Assembly: GCA_009760855.2 (NCBI GenBank)
Contig: WPIO01000043.1
Location: 2,172,001-2,236,000 of the forward strand
Origin: Cristatella mucedo
Lineage: Eukaryota > Bryozoa > Phylactolaemata > Cristatellidae
DNA length: 64,000 nucleotides
Direction: 5' to 3'
Of this stretch, positions 11,671-23,484 are shown piece by piece. A program made the translations under genes and the position numbers. The first letter of the stretch is position 1. The number at the start of each line of letters is the position of its first letter. The notes beneath the pieces were generated by a model. That model was given only the letters and a program-made list of their open reading frames with translations, was not told the DNA's origin and did no database searches.

Positions 11671-11689
11671 GTACAGCCCTAGTTCCTAC

Positions 11690-12505
11690 AGTATCAATTA
11701 CCATTCCCACAGCGAAAGCTCCTGTCCTGTCAGTCCCACGCACTGTCATCCTTAGTGAACACGAAAGAAGTACCTGGTACAACTCATAATTTCATTTGGT
11801 TCGTTCCAGCGACAAATTTCGTTTAATTAAGCATAATGGAACTCGAGGTCCGAAGAGACTGTACACGTTAAAGATCGTCCGACTTATTCGATCATGTTAA
11901 TTGAATGACAAATGTTTAAAAAAATATTTATTGACAAATTATTAGATGACGGTGTAGCCTGTCAGCGGTTCGTAGCTCTTCAGAGTTACGGACGCAGTTA
12001 CGTACTAAATACTGCGCTGCGAAGGCTGACCTCGGAAGTAATGGTCCAGCAGTTGGTAACAAGAGCAAACCAAAGTGCCTCAGTCGAAAAATACCATCTG
12101 AGCAGTGGTAAAAAGCTCCAGTGGGTCAACCTAGGACAGCTTGATAATGCATGCAACCACCAAAATATCACATAGTGTCCAGATGCACGGATAAAGTGTT
12201 GCACAAAAATAAATAACCTCCGTGGGGCAAATGCCTGCTAGAGAGCATGCACTCACAAGCAATTTGGGTAGCAGAGACCAGATCCTCTTTTGAACAGCGC
12301 AAGCTCTGTAAGGGTAACGTTGAAGCGTGTACTACCATTCGCACGCACAGGTGCGACAACTCGCAGCAGTACATCGCGAAAATCAACATGGCACACCTCA
12401 TCGGCCAGTACGGTATTCTCCAAGAATATCCTATGCTATGCAGCCCGCTGCGAACCTCAGTAAAACACGTAGTTGCGCTTGCGGCCACCACGACAGGCTT
12501 TAGAG
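11690..12505. other. Unassigned intron DNA
   Basis: Open frames of up to 107 codons occur on both strands (11912-12175, 12168-12491, 12247-12546) with no recognisable domain. It may contain decayed repeat. Confidence 0.4.
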
Positions 12506-12509
12506 AGTT

Positions 12510-12720
12510 TAAGCATGCCCAAATTTTAGCAATTAAGCTGCATTAAAGAGGCCTCTCGGTATAGCTGATGCGGTCATACATTAATAGGTCACTTTGGAAT
12601 AGGACACCTAGGTTTCGTGCAGATGCAACAGAGAATATACTGGCAGAGCTGAGTAGCCTTTGGTTCCCCCATAGCTAGACATCTTTTTCTTATCATCATT
12701 CAATTTGCACTGTTTTATGA
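12510..12720 (-). mobile_element. LINE-A internal fragment
   Basis: It matches the LINE-A minus strand across the segment just after the RT core (the equivalents of 34820-35040), including TTTTAGCAAT and CACTTTGGAATAGGACACC. Both ends are missing and frames are broken. Confidence 0.65.
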
Positions 12721-12724
12721 AAGT

Positions 12725-13695
12725 TGTCAATGTTCAGTCACTGCATCTGAGTTTTGCAGCACAACTGTAACCTCATGGCTTTGCTCACAATAAAAAAATC
12801 GCCATGGTGATCACTCACGAAGGAAGAGTCAGAGAGAGGCAACCTCAAACAATACAGGGCTCTATTCGGAAGCATGGAGTAGGTAGTAACTTAATGATCA
12901 CCCTGTTCTTTAACTTCTCCCGCTTTTCTAAAACTGATATGTATCCGGAACTAAAGCCATCTTGACTCGACGATGAAGTGGCCCAAAAATCAAATAGTAA
13001 TCGAATGAACTTCCTCGAAATGATGGCTAGTGAAAGAGAGTGTCCTGGACCAGCCAGCTCACAAAATTCGGTGTGCAAGCCAAGTTACACCCAGCGAGTC
13101 GTGAATATCCAGGGTGTACATCCAACCACCTGTCGGCTGCAGCTGCAGAGGTCCGTTGCTCCAATTCAACCAAGTAGTTCACGTGCCGCCATTACTCGGA
13201 GCAGGAGCAAACACTATCTCGCTTATTTTTGACTGCCACCGTGTGGCGCCAGTGAAAGGGCCGGAAATGACCTTCGGTATTTCCCCTACAGCATCAGGAA
13301 AGACAGCAGGCTATCATTGGCTAACCTTGGGAGCAAGTGGCAGCCTTCTAAGGCATGAAATCATCATCGACGACCGCAGGAATGCCATGGTCATAGATTT
13401 GGCCACCCTGTTTCGGAACTGTGCGCATTCCCACCAGAACAAACATGATCATGACTGCAAGATATTGAAGTAGGCTAGTTCCTGAAACGACTTTCTTGCT
13501 GTTTCAACCAATAGCACCAAGGTTACCTTTAGTTCGTGCTTCACTCGGTTCGATACCGGGCAGCAGTAGAAATGACCTTGTCGCAGAAAAGATTTTGTGC
13601 CTGCTTAGATTGGGATAATTCTGCCATGTTGATCCACACATTTGGGAAATCCTGTCTCGACTTCTGTAGTTCGCTGAATATTGGACTACCTATGT
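12725..13695. other. Unassigned intron DNA with a 119-codon ORF
   Basis: The open frame 13114-13473 (+) includes the stretch GISPTASGKTAGYHW. I do not recognise a family, and no splice or repeat context supports it as a gene. The rest is plain intron. Confidence 0.35.
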
Positions 13696-13699
13696 ATGG

Positions 13700-14335
13700 A
13701 ATCAAGCGATTGTAGTTGATGCAAAACTCTGCAGTCAGGCTTGTCTGTCGTGGGTGTCTCAGTTATCACTTTTCACCAAGTCTGGCCGATGATCACCGGC
13801 TCCCAACCTAGCAGATTAAAGACTTCATAGTTACACCACTAACCATTACTTCCCTTTGTTCTATTGCATTAATCTATTTATCATCATGATGAACAAGCAA
13901 GTCTAGGCATCTTAAGAACAGACCACCTGGCTAAAACTGTTCAGCAATGCCTAAAACGAACCTGAAATTGTTTGGAGACAGCGCCTTTATTTCATGCTCT
14001 CAAACCTGTTAATTACTCACGAGTGACGTGACCACACCCTCCGAATCAATGGTATTTGAAAGAAGCAAAACATGCACCCGTTTCTCACGGAAGCTAGGTC
14101 TTTGTAATTTTTCTTTTTTTACATTTATGCATGGTGACACTGTGCATCTTCCTACTAATCATGTTTGAATTTTGACACTTTGACTGTTTCCACTTATCAT
14201 ATTATGCGTGCTGAAAGCTAACGCGTTGACAGCTAGTACCACGAACCGATTAATTATATGCTTTCTTTACAGCATATAAAACATGCTAGTAAGAGATCAT
14301 CTTCGATGAATTTGATACACAAATTTATTATTAGT
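13700..14335 (+). mobile_element. LINE-A-like old copy
   Basis: Decayed plus-strand similarity begins at the QNSAARLVCR-equivalent DNA (GCAAAACTCTGCAGTCAGGC at 13721) and continues through the C-terminal ORF and UTR. A very diverged tail with TTATTATTAG ends it near 14335. Many small gaps and stops mark it as old. Confidence 0.6.
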
Positions 14336-14911
14336 TTAAATATCACATGCATATGAGATCACGTTGTCCAAAGTTTATAATAAAGGAGCGAGTCTATTAA
14401 CATTAATTATTGCCCTAAATTATAATCGCGTTCTTAGGTAGTTGACGTGCTGACTCAGACAAGTAATGATGGAACTGTTTGAGAAATGTCTATTACAAAA
14501 CTAGTTTTTTTTTAAAAGCCCACACAAGTCGCTCTCCGAAATGAAAAGCAGCTAAGTCGTGAAACCTTCGTTGGCAGCTGCGTGGGACGTTATCCTTATG
14601 CCAGGGTCTGGGATTAGCTAATTGCTAGGAGTCACCAGCAAATACATCTGCAGTCTACGAAATGTTTCCATACTGAAACTGAACTGACTAGTGAGATCCT
14701 ACAGTACAAGGACAGTCGTCTCCGAAACGGTAATTCACTAATCTGCACATGAGCTGTGTAATAATCCCAAATTTAGCAATTCAATAATAAATACTTCATC
14801 GCTTGACTAAGCAACATAGATGCGTGTATGAGTGCACGCAAGTACGTATGCATGAGTTAATATTGTTTGTGCATAGGTATATCTGTCATTTGAGCCACAA
14901 TCTTACAGATA
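14336..14911. other. Intron sequence, nothing recognised
   Basis: AT-rich with no repeat or open frame that I can assign. Confidence 0.45.
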
Positions 14912-15037
14912 GGTTTGGTCTAGCGGTTAAGGTGCTCGCCCCGACCAAGGTCTGACTGAGGTCGCGGGCTCGAGCCCTGAGGCATATGTGAAGCGCCTGA
15001 ATAGAGATTAGGTTCTCTTGGAGCGCTATAAAAATGA
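14912..15037 (+). mobile_element. SINE-1 copy
   Basis: This is a tRNA-derived short interspersed element. The head has a box A-like TGGTCTAGCGGTTAAGG and a box B-like GGGCTCGAGCCC, the internal RNA polymerase III promoter elements. The body runs through GAGGCATATGTGAAG into the tail GCGCCTGAATAGAGATTAGG then GTTCTCTTGGAGCGCTATA, which parallels the LINE-A 3' tail. An AT-rich microsatellite follows directly. Confidence 0.85.
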
Positions 15038-15039
15038 AT

Positions 15040-15075
<36 letters not shown>
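15038..15075. repeat. (AT)n microsatellite
   Basis: A run of AT dinucleotides lies directly at the 3' end of the SINE-1 copy, probably grown from its AT-rich tail. Confidence 0.9.
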
Positions 15076-15080
<5 letters not shown>

Positions 15081-17142
15081 AAGATTTGATCTCATTCAAC
15101 GAAAGTAGATTGGATTAATCTGAAAGACAGTCGAGGATACACGCTATATATATGGTAAGTAGCAAGGTCTGATGGCTTAGAAAATTGATTGGCAGAGGTC
15201 TAGAATATAGAATCTGTTATTTTCCAACAGCCAGTGTTAGCCATTCGAGAAATAGTTTAACCGGAGATTTGCTTCTTTGCAACATGTATATATGTTAAGA
15301 ATGCTACACGTTAAGAAGTATGGACCCACTAGGATGTGAGAGTATGAGGCGAATGAAGTTGGTGTGTCAATGCTAAGCTGGCCTGGTACCTTGGAAAAGT
15401 TAAGCCATCGCTACGCATAATAATCATGGGAAGTTGAGCAATTTAAGCTTCCCGTAACGGCTTTTCAACTAGCAATATATGCTGGGCCCATATTCATCTT
15501 TGTGTCCCTATATACTCTGACTGTAGCCAAAATATAGGAACTTGGTTCTAGGGTTAGGTGTTTTCATACGCGGCCTCTGACCAAAGTCGCTTACACGTGT
15601 CATGAAAATTATTAGAAGATAGAGCTTTGGGTTCCAATGCAAAATGGGTTCCAATACAAAAATTGGGATATCACTACGACTTTTCAGGGGTACGATTACT
15701 TGACGATATTTAAAAAGTAGGAGCAAGCAATCGGTCTATTAGGAAAACTTTCAATAAATAAAAAACCTCATTTTTTGCGTGTTTTATGGATCGAAGAATT
15801 CCGAATGTCACTATTAACACAACTCGTTTACCGCATTATTAAATAATCCAGAAAGTGACTTTTATATACTAAAGCATTAGAGAAATGGGAATTATTACAA
15901 TTATTATTGCTATTATTAGTGTTCTTCAGTTCTGAAAGAATGCAAACTTTTAGAAAATGAGGAACATGAATGCATTGTGTAGATTTTAAAATAAGCTTTA
16001 CAATTGTACAAGAAACTGTTGAGATCGCTTAGATGTTCTTCAGGTGCTCTGCTTAAACTAAGTTACACTATATAAGTCTAGAGTGGACTTAAGTAATAGT
16101 AGGATTAGTAGCCAGAGAATAGGTACACAGGTGATAATACTCGACAAGAATGGGTATGTCGCTGAGTGAGTCTTCCGAATAAAACGATCAGCATTCATTA
16201 AGAAGAACAAGTTAGTGGGTAACAATCGGCGAAGGTCCAGCCACTGGAAATTGCAAATTCAGCGAGCAAAGGCACTTTAATCCTGCATAAAGAATAGAGT
16301 TTAGTTTGATATAAGTTTAGTACCCATGTGATTTGCTTGAATTAATCAGCACACATTTATGAATTGAACTAAATGTACCACCTGCCGTCTGAACGACAAA
16401 AAGACACGTGCATAAAATGTCAAACGCTACAACTTGATGTAATTGCTGGAAAAAAAGCTTTATCTCGTTAGTGTAAAAGTGATAGTCTAAGCAAAGTGCC
16501 TGTACCAACCACATCGGAAAACTACTAGATATCAATTCACTAACACTAATCAGTTGCATCTACATGACGAAGATATTAATCGATTGAAATATTAGAGTGC
16601 CTTACTTGCATTAAGGAGTTGATTTCAGCCTAAAAGTGCAGCGCCTTAACAATCATCCACTAGCTGTGCTGTTATCAATAGGGATACTTATTTCTATCTT
16701 CGGCTCACCTAATATGCAAGCAAATTGAATCTCAAATAAACGATTTGTTTTGCAGTGAAATGCCTTGTTTCCTTAAAGTCTTTCTTAAAAAATTTGTCTT
16801 GATAAACTAATAGATTCCAATCTTACACTGAATATTTTACCTTTAGGACCATGATAATGTAAAGACCACTTGACAATTATAATGTTCGTTGTTATTTTAA
16901 AGAGATCCAATTCCCTCTGCACTTTTCAACGTATGCGTTAGTCGGTCATGGCAGTAAAAAAAATCCACATAGAAGCTGTGTGTGCTTTAATTCATCTTTG
17001 ATTGTGCATCAACTGTTCACCTAAATTCTTTCCATAACAAAAGTTACTTTTCGTTCCGTGCTAGCTCATTCGGGTAACAGAATATAGCTCAAACCTGAGA
17101 TTGGATCTAGTGAATTTCTGTTAGCCCTGCTGTTACGTTTAG
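15076..17142. other. Intron sequence upstream of Ig exon
   Basis: These 2 kb are AT-rich with no recognisable repeat or coding segment. The last ~30 bases form a good acceptor (pyrimidine-rich CCCTGCTGTTACGTTTAG) for the exon at 17143. Confidence 0.55.
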
Positions 17143-17475
17143 GTAAAATTCAAGCGGTTACGTGGATTACCTTTAACAATCGGAAGGTGTCATTATACCA
17201 GCAAGAAGGTTTTTCTAAAAGCAACGTGGCTATTCGTTGCAATTCCATAATTATTGACAATAACTCTACTGTAATAGAACAACCAATGCTTAAGGCGCAG
17301 AACTTCACGATAGATTATCTCGGGGAACTCACTCCAGAGTTAGTATGGAATGATTGGACGCTGATCTACAACTCGAGCTCGCCGCCGGAATATGTTTACA
17401 GCAGCATGAAGCTCAAGTGGATTAAGCCATACCAGCGATGGCCTCAGCATATGTCTTCAGGTGTTAATTTGAAAG
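17143..17475 (+). CDS. Ig-like membrane protein, exon with Ig domain N-terminal part
   Basis: This is a 333-nt exon, phase 1 at both ends, open in one frame (111 codons). It starts with VTWITFNNRK, then FSKSNVAIRC holds the presumed B-strand cysteine of an Ig-like fold. A long asparagine-rich middle follows with glycosylation sites NNST, NFT and NSSS, then KLKWIKPYQRWP. It ends GVNLK and joins the exon at 24237 (G+AT = Asp) to read NLKDANPTDNGLFIC, a textbook E-to-F strand transition. The opening resembles the opening of the 29198 exon (WI-x-F, SK, A-x-L/I-R-C), showing domain duplication. The product is probably an extracellular recognition or adhesion protein; the ligand is unknown. Confidence 0.85.
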
Positions 17476-17689
17476 GTACGGGTTGTTTAATTACATGATT
17501 AAATGTTATGTAAAATAATTTTTATATCAATCGTTGACCCTAATGCAAAACTAAATGCTTTCTTCCGCATCGGAAGCAACTCATAAGGAGATGATTTTAC
17601 TTACTAGAAGTGTCAATACCACTTCATATAAGTACTCTTGTACATGTATCCTTAATTCTAAAGATTTTAATTTTAGTTGGCCATTATAA

Positions 17690-17870
17690 GCGAATGGCCA
17701 AAATAAGCCAGCACGTAAAGTCGGTGCTCCTCATGACCGAGTTCATTGGTTCAAATCCTGCACAAGGCAATCCTTCAATGCCAGCTGAATGTAGTGGTGA
17801 TAGCCGTAAAGGCTCTTCGGCTGCTATAAAAATGGGGCTGCTAAATCAGTCAACATTTAAATATTTATTT
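17690..17870 (+). mobile_element. SINE-2 copy
   Basis: The head contains a box B-like GGTTCAAATCC at 17748-17758. The body has GTGGTGATAGCCGTAAAGG, and the 3' domain CTGCTATAAAAATGGGGCTG then CTAAATCAG is shared with the five other SINE-2 copies. The 5' part of the tRNA-like head is diverged. Confidence 0.75.
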
Positions 17871-17998
17871 TCAGCTGTCATTAGCTAGAAATAATAGCTG
17901 ATTACTTTGAGCTTGTTAGTTCCGCTAACGAAAGCTGCAAGGCGACTCTCAATCAAAGATACTAAGCCAAGGTCTTGTTTTAGCTAGCTCAGTGATAA

Positions 17999-18125
17999 TC
18001 AATTTCATTTGCATAGCGCCCTAATCTCTATTCAGGCGCTTCGCATATGCCTCGGCGCTTGAGCCCGCAACCTCAGCCAGACCTTCGTCAAGGTGAGCAC
18101 CTTAACCGCTGGACCAAACCAGCTC
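17999..18125 (-). mobile_element. SINE-1 copy
   Basis: This is a minus-strand copy with a complete head (reverse of CTTAACCGCTGGACCAAACC at about 18100) and the LINE-A-like tail (reverse of AGCGCCCTAATCTCTATTC at 18015). It has a few substitutions and is otherwise full length. Confidence 0.85.
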
Positions 18126-18417
18126 GGCGTGTGATCGTGCTGTTTGATTGATCGATGGGATCAAGAACTCTAAGGCTGTCATACGGTAACTGCAACTATA
18201 CTCATTTCCCGTCGGATTATTTTGGGAATTGTCAGCAACATCGGATGACCTAATTCTCAAGCTGAAAATATTTGTAATTAGTTAATATTATGCAGTGTTA
18301 CATTTTCTATGAGCTCTTGACAAGATTACCGAAAAACATTGCTTATACCCGATTAGATTCCAACCAAATAATTGGGCTGTTTAATTTCAAAAGTTTTCTT
18401 AGAGATTATACCCTCAG

Positions 18418-18418
<1 letters not shown>

Positions 18419-18469
<51 letters not shown>

Positions 18470-18515
18470 ACATGAACAAGCATATATATATATATATTTA
18501 TATATATATATATAC
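18419..18515. repeat. (AT)n microsatellite, interrupted
   Basis: Two AT tracts flank ACATGAACAAGC, and each is itself interrupted by TTT. This is simple sequence in an intron. Confidence 0.9.
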
Positions 18516-19322
18516 GATCTCAATTGGATACATTTTGCATCCTGAGTTTATTGAAACTTTAAAATGTAGGAATGCCATTATACTTGTCTGACCTTTTCAA
18601 ATCTGGCATTATTTTCCTTAGGAGCTGTGCTCATACCTCCATGCTACTTAATCCTTGATTACCCTCTGGACTTGGCTCCAGTTTAGCATTCTTTTGTTTT
18701 GGCTGTTATGGATTCCTTTGGCCACCAGATACTTTCTAAAAGCTGCAGTTAAGCAGTAACACAAATGTAGAGTTGGTGACAAATGTAGGTGACTTACAGA
18801 AACAAAAACTAGGGGTCTTTAAAGGTTTATTTGCAGATTCATTTCATGAGATTATTTCTTAGAAAATGCTTATTAAAGATAATGGGGTTTTGTGGTAACT
18901 ATACATTTAACTTAGATCCAGTGCATGTATTTTGCAAGCGATAGATCGTGTGTTTCGGGGTACTGGTCACTTGCTATACCTACTTTGCTATCACGTCTAC
19001 TGAGCTAGTGCACCGAAATTTGATTATACTGCCAAAGTGCGTCTTTATATCCAACGGTTTTAAGTGGTATTGAGAGTTTGAAGAAGTGCTTTCTCGACAT
19101 CTCAATCACTCGAAAAGCCGTTCAGAAAGCAAGAAATATAGTTCCGTAGCCGGTTTTATTATTTTCGCAATCTGTTCCATATCAAACAACATAATTTCCG
19201 CACTGTGACTTGAACCAACCTGTTTACATATTTGATTTTTGACATGTTTTACCTGTGGCTCTCCGAGGGAATATACATGAACTGGTTTATTCGAACGTGA
19301 AAATGTTGATATGTACATTCAC
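18516..19322. other. Intron sequence, nothing recognised
   Basis: AT-rich sequence with only short open frames. Base composition changes abruptly at about 19323, where GC-rich LINE-like DNA begins. Confidence 0.45.
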
Positions 19323-20170
19323 CGGTGGAGCCCTGCCCTACCGGAGCTTGGGGTGCTAGACTCCCGAATCAGGAACGTGGACCGCACGGCTTCCGAAGTG
19401 GTAGTGGCGTCCGAGACGAATGGCCGCCGCAATGCTATCATTCCCGCAGGTGCAATGCCGAGGTCGGCCATGTTTACCTAAATTATCCCATTATCCCAAT
19501 ATCCTCTTCATTAGGCCAGCTACCGAGGGCGCTAACCGCGAAGGGCCTCACCACTGTCATCCGGTAGCCAGCAGTCAAAGGAGACCGGGCTATGATCATG
19601 TACTGTTCAAAATTTTTCTGGATTGCAACTACCAAGGCATCCTCGGTGACGTCAAACGCTGCGGTAACGTCGACTATGACCGCCTCTGTACCGTTTGTCA
19701 ATGACCAGGTCCAGCTTAAGAACTTGACCCCCTGGGAGCAGGAAGGTGTGAGCCGCTGAGAGACAGGAGCATATCGTGGCCGGAAGAGCTCTGATTAGAC
19801 GGTTCAGAACCAGGTTGTGTCGGGCCGTTATTGCATACAGCATCGGCAACTGCTCAGCACGCGGCACAAGGTCTCCGTCTCCGTGCCGCATAAGCAGCAG
19901 CTTGCCACCGCCCAGGGTATGCTTGGCTCGTGGCAGCAACCACGGGCATTACGTCCAGGTGCCAGCAGTTGGTGAACCGCCACGCCAGGAACAGCAGGCC
20001 AAGATCCGTGGTCTGGAAATGGCTATAGATCGCCAACCTGTCCTTTGCCAGGCAGTGGTTGATCCTGCCCTCGGCGGGCTGGATGGCCCAAGACCGGTTT
20101 TAAACCAGCGTGGCGAACTCTTGAAGCTTAGTTACGACGACACGAGGCACGAACGCATGCTCTATAATAA
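19323..20170 (-). mobile_element. Possible LINE-C RT fragment (L1/Tx1-like?)
   Basis: This is a GC-rich block in AT-rich surroundings. On the minus strand, one frame (about 19780-19930) reads LVLNRLIRALPATI and then FLLPGGQV, resembling the segment before the RT core of L1/Tx1-type LINEs (NRL...LP...PGR). A second frame (19483-19701) reads AVIVDVTAAFDVTEDAL, which resembles RT motif A with its catalytic aspartate. The pieces lie in the right order but in different frames, so this would be a frameshifted remnant. Assignment rests on short motifs only. Confidence 0.4.
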
Positions 20171-20172
20171 AT

Positions 20173-20340
20173 AAATGCCACCCCTAACCATATTATTCAT
20201 TCCGTTTGTTTTTTCAAGCATGATTTTACTTACCATTCAATTGCATTTCACTTTACAGCAAATGTAAAGCGCCTAGAGAGAGATTACGTTCTCTAAGGGC
20301 GCTTAATCAAGTGAATTATTATTAATATTATTATTATTAA
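20173..20340 (+). mobile_element. LINE-A, UTR-only copy
   Basis: This copy holds just the last ~170 bases of LINE-A: CACCCCTAACCATATTATTC, the tail hairpin (AAGCGCCTAGAGAGAGATTA, then TTCTCTAAGGGCGC) and ATT repeats. It is an extreme 5' truncation, which supports the view that the tail alone marks insertion. Confidence 0.85.
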
Positions 20341-20349
20341 ATAAAAAAC

Positions 20350-20530
20350 AATTATTAGCTTATTTAACAGCATATTTTTGTATAGCCGCAGAAGAACCTT
20401 GCAGGCTATTATCACCACTTGCAGCAGCAATGAAGAATCGCCCACCACAGGATTGGAACCCCCAACCCAGGTACGAAAGCCATGAAGAGCAACCGACTTA
20501 CCATGTATGCCATCATGGTCTCCATCCCCT
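20350..20530 (-). mobile_element. SINE-2 copy
   Basis: A minus-strand copy: the 3' domain comes first (TTATTTAACAGC then GTATAGCCGCAGAAG). Box B follows, read in reverse as GGATTGGAACC at 20450-20460, and the head ends near 20530. Confidence 0.75.
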
Positions 20531-20566
20531 CGGGGTCAGTAGCCAGTGCTAATCGCAGTGAAATAG

Positions 20567-23480
20567 TGTGATGTGGAAACTGCAAGGTTCACGACAGCCA
20601 AGCTTAGCTGCAAAGTTTTGCACCGGCTGTAGGCGCCTGATTGCACATGCCGGTAGGGCAGCAGGTAGTGAGTCACCGATGTCAAGGCGGGATGTCACAA
20701 ATAAATGGACCAACATAGATGCGGCATCCCGCCTACACGAACCCGAGTTTCAACAATTTTATGAGGCTAAAAATTGGCAGATTAATTGTGGAACTTACGT
20801 GGGAGTCTTATAAAAGGTCACTTTGGGACAAGACATCTAGTTTTCGTCAGATTCAACAGGAGCTAAGCCGGGAGAGCCGATTTTGAGCGTTAGTCTTTCA
20901 AATTTCTGTAAAAACTTAGTTTGAAGATAGCTAGTAAGTTGGCTATATCGAAATTCAATTTATTAAAATTTTTCGCCATCCATGTGCAGATGCCATCAAT
21001 TCATGCAGCAAGGAAGTTGTGGGAATTGGACTTGCTCGAGGGCCCGGCTAGAACAAAGCAAACTAAGCGTCTTTGAAAACTGAGCGAACAAAGGGTCATT
21101 TGCATAAATGTGAGCCCTCGGCAATCACATCGGCAAGAGGGAGAGTATTAACCGTGAAAAGAACCGGTCAAGCATGGAGTCCTGAGGTACCTCATATTTC
21201 GGAGGTGCCTCGGATGCTGTTTGTCCATTCACATCAATACTCTTGAGTCTCTCTCTCTCTCTCTGAGATGGGATCTGAACCATTTCAGGACAGTGCTGGT
21301 GATGCCCAGGCTAGATGAGAGGCTTTTAAGAAGAACTTGGTGATCGATAGTATAAAATCTGCCGAAAGATCGAGAAAAACAAGCAGAGAAGCTCTACGTA
21401 TGTCTGCATTCCTAAGTAGGCCTTTATATACCCGAAGCAATGCTGACTCTGTTGAGTGATTAACTCTAAAGCCAGACTGGAACTTGCAAGTTTAGAAGTT
21501 TAAATTTATCAGTTCAGCTGGTTTGCTACCACTAGTTCCAATGTCTTTGATAGGAATGGTGGAAGGCAGACTGGGCGGTAGTTGCTCAAGTTCTCTTTGT
21601 CTAGTGTCACTTTTTTGAATAGTGGCCTGACTACATTTGCTTTGAAAAGTGCTGGGACACGACCTGAGGCTAATGACATATTAATGATGTTAGTTATGCA
21701 TAGCACTAGCAGATCAATGCAACGTAGGGAACGTAGGATCAGGACAGTGAGAATAGGGTCCAAAAGACTAGCTGTCTTCTTTGATTGGGATATGAACTTC
21801 AGGACGAGATCACTAGTGACCTGCTTAAATGTAGACGTTGAGGTGCAGCCAGGAATCGGGGAGCAGTATTCTAGGGGGATGTTGTCATCGCAGGGATGGA
21901 CTCCCTGATCTTGTCTATCTTCTGCACACAGAATCAAGAGAAGCAATCGGTTAGATCATCACAAAAATTATCAGGTAAGGAGCTAGTCTGGGAGCAGTTG
22001 AGGAGATGATTGATTGTTGACACAAGCATTTTGTGATTGTGAATCTGTGATTCAATTATGTTTTTACGGTAGCTATACGTGGACTTTGCTATTATTGATT
22101 GGTACGATATACTGTAATCATCGTAGGCCAGTCGATGGATAGCAAGTCCTGATCTTGCATATTCTTTTGTAAGCTAGAGCTTAGCATGGCTTGGTAGTTC
22201 AATGTCTGAGGTAACCGTAGGCCACCAGGGCGAGGGCAGACAATGGGCTTAGCCAGAGTTGCCAACTCGTCGAGCATGTCAGTGAGTACCGTATTGTAGC
22301 TACCTATAAATGAGGAAAGATCGGAACGGGACTGAACCGCAGAGGCGAGGCAGTTGTTCTCGCACGGACAGCATTTATGTCAAGGATCTTAAGGTTTAGC
22401 GATTCACACGTGACTTTAGATGAGAAGGAGGAGGGCACACATTGTAGATCGAAAGAGGTCTACATGTGGTCAGATAAGCAGGATTTGAGAAAATCTGGTC
22501 GATTGTGTGATACGTTGATGTGAGTAGGGCCATGCACATGAGCCACAAGAGACAGTGAGTGAGTCAATGCACGAAATTCAATGCTGAAGCGTCAAATAAG
22601 TTATTAAAGTGAACGTTAAAATCACCCATAATGAGGAAGGATCGATTTCTTGCACGCAGAATCAAAATGAGATCCACAAAATCTGAGATAAAGGAGGATT
22701 TGGTGCCCGTTGGGTGTTAGAATACTGCAAGGTGTTAGAATACTGCCACTATCGGTAGCTTGTTGTCGCATGAAATAAAGATAAGAGATTTGAAAGACGG
22801 CTTCGAGGGTATTGCGAACGGCTTGAAGGAGAATTTCGAGCGCGTCATAATAGCAATACCGCGTCCAGTTTTGATTGATCTAGTGGTGTGAAAAAAGGAG
22901 AAACCAGCTGGGGTATCATCTCTAATTGTAGTTTAGTTTACCGATTTTAGCCAAGGCGAACAGGTATAGATAGACCGTATACAGAAACAATATTTCGCTT
23001 ATTAGTAAGGGTTTATTGGACGTTGAGCGAGAATTCCAAAGACAAGCTTTAATTCGGCCGCGGGAATTACATCAGGCTGATGACTACTAAGATAGAGAAA
23101 TTCACAGTGATGCTTGCGGGAGAACGTGCTCAGAGGTTCGAATAAAAACGGTAGGAACACCAAACGAGCGGGTACCCAGCTCGCAGTTCCCGCCAAGCGA
23201 GCAGCCTCTCGGCTGATGCCCGCCTGCCTTCGCTGGGGTTCCCAGGCGCTTCTCTTTTGTTAATGCATAGTTCGTGAATCTTAGCAGTAGCGATAAAATC
23301 TATTGATGCAGTTAAACTAGGATAGCGAAACGGTAATAGGTAAGCACGATCATAACTAACGCGCGGGTTACCAGCCGCCGGCGTATTTAGCTCATCTGCC
23401 TGAGTGAGACCCAGCAGCTCGAAGCGATAAGCGCTTAGATGTCCAAAGGCATTCAATTTCCGTCGCTCTACGGTCAAACC
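20567..23480 (-). mobile_element. LINE-A, long copy lacking its 3' end
   Basis: Read right to left, the copy has the element's 5' region (23130-23477, with TAKIHELCINKR), the APE-type endonuclease region (about 22560-22980) and the pre-RT region (21509-21946, with DLVLKFISQSKK and LSNYRPVCLPPFLSKTLE). The RT and C-terminal regions follow down to 20567. The last ~700 bases with the UTR and tail are absent, so the left junction comes from deletion or rearrangement, not normal insertion. Stops and frameshifts are frequent. The tandem duplication GGTGTTAGAATACTGC at 22713-22746 is a local defect. Confidence 0.85.
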
Positions 23481-23484
23481 ACAA

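Larger units (their letters stand above)
8476..11681 (-). mobile_element. Complete hAT DNA transposon
   Basis: The terminal inverted repeats read TAGGGCTGTACCGGATTTG on the left and TAGGGCTGTACCGGAATTTG (reverse strand) on the right. The element is flanked by a perfect 8-bp target duplication, GTTCCTAC, at 8468-8475 and 11682-11689. An 8-bp duplication is the hallmark of the hAT superfamily. The element is 3206 bp and carries one transposase gene on the minus strand (8897-10820), broken by a frameshift. About 700 bp of GC-rich non-coding DNA separates the transposase start from the right end. The perfect target duplication suggests a fairly recent insertion. It sits in the first long intron of the Ig-like gene. 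Confidence 0.95.

Noticed and set aside
13114-13473. Missing exon of the Ig-like gene
   Set aside because: It has no Ig motif and no matching splice phase, and the exon at 202 already joins 17143 in frame.
14912-14985. tRNA gene
   Set aside because: Box A- and B-like motifs are present, but the acceptor stem does not pair and the same sequence recurs with a LINE-like tail, so it is a SINE head.
19776-20174. 132-codon plus-strand ORF
   Set aside because: It lies opposite the minus-strand frame with RT-like motifs in GC-rich DNA, where long chance frames are common, and it has no recognisable domain.
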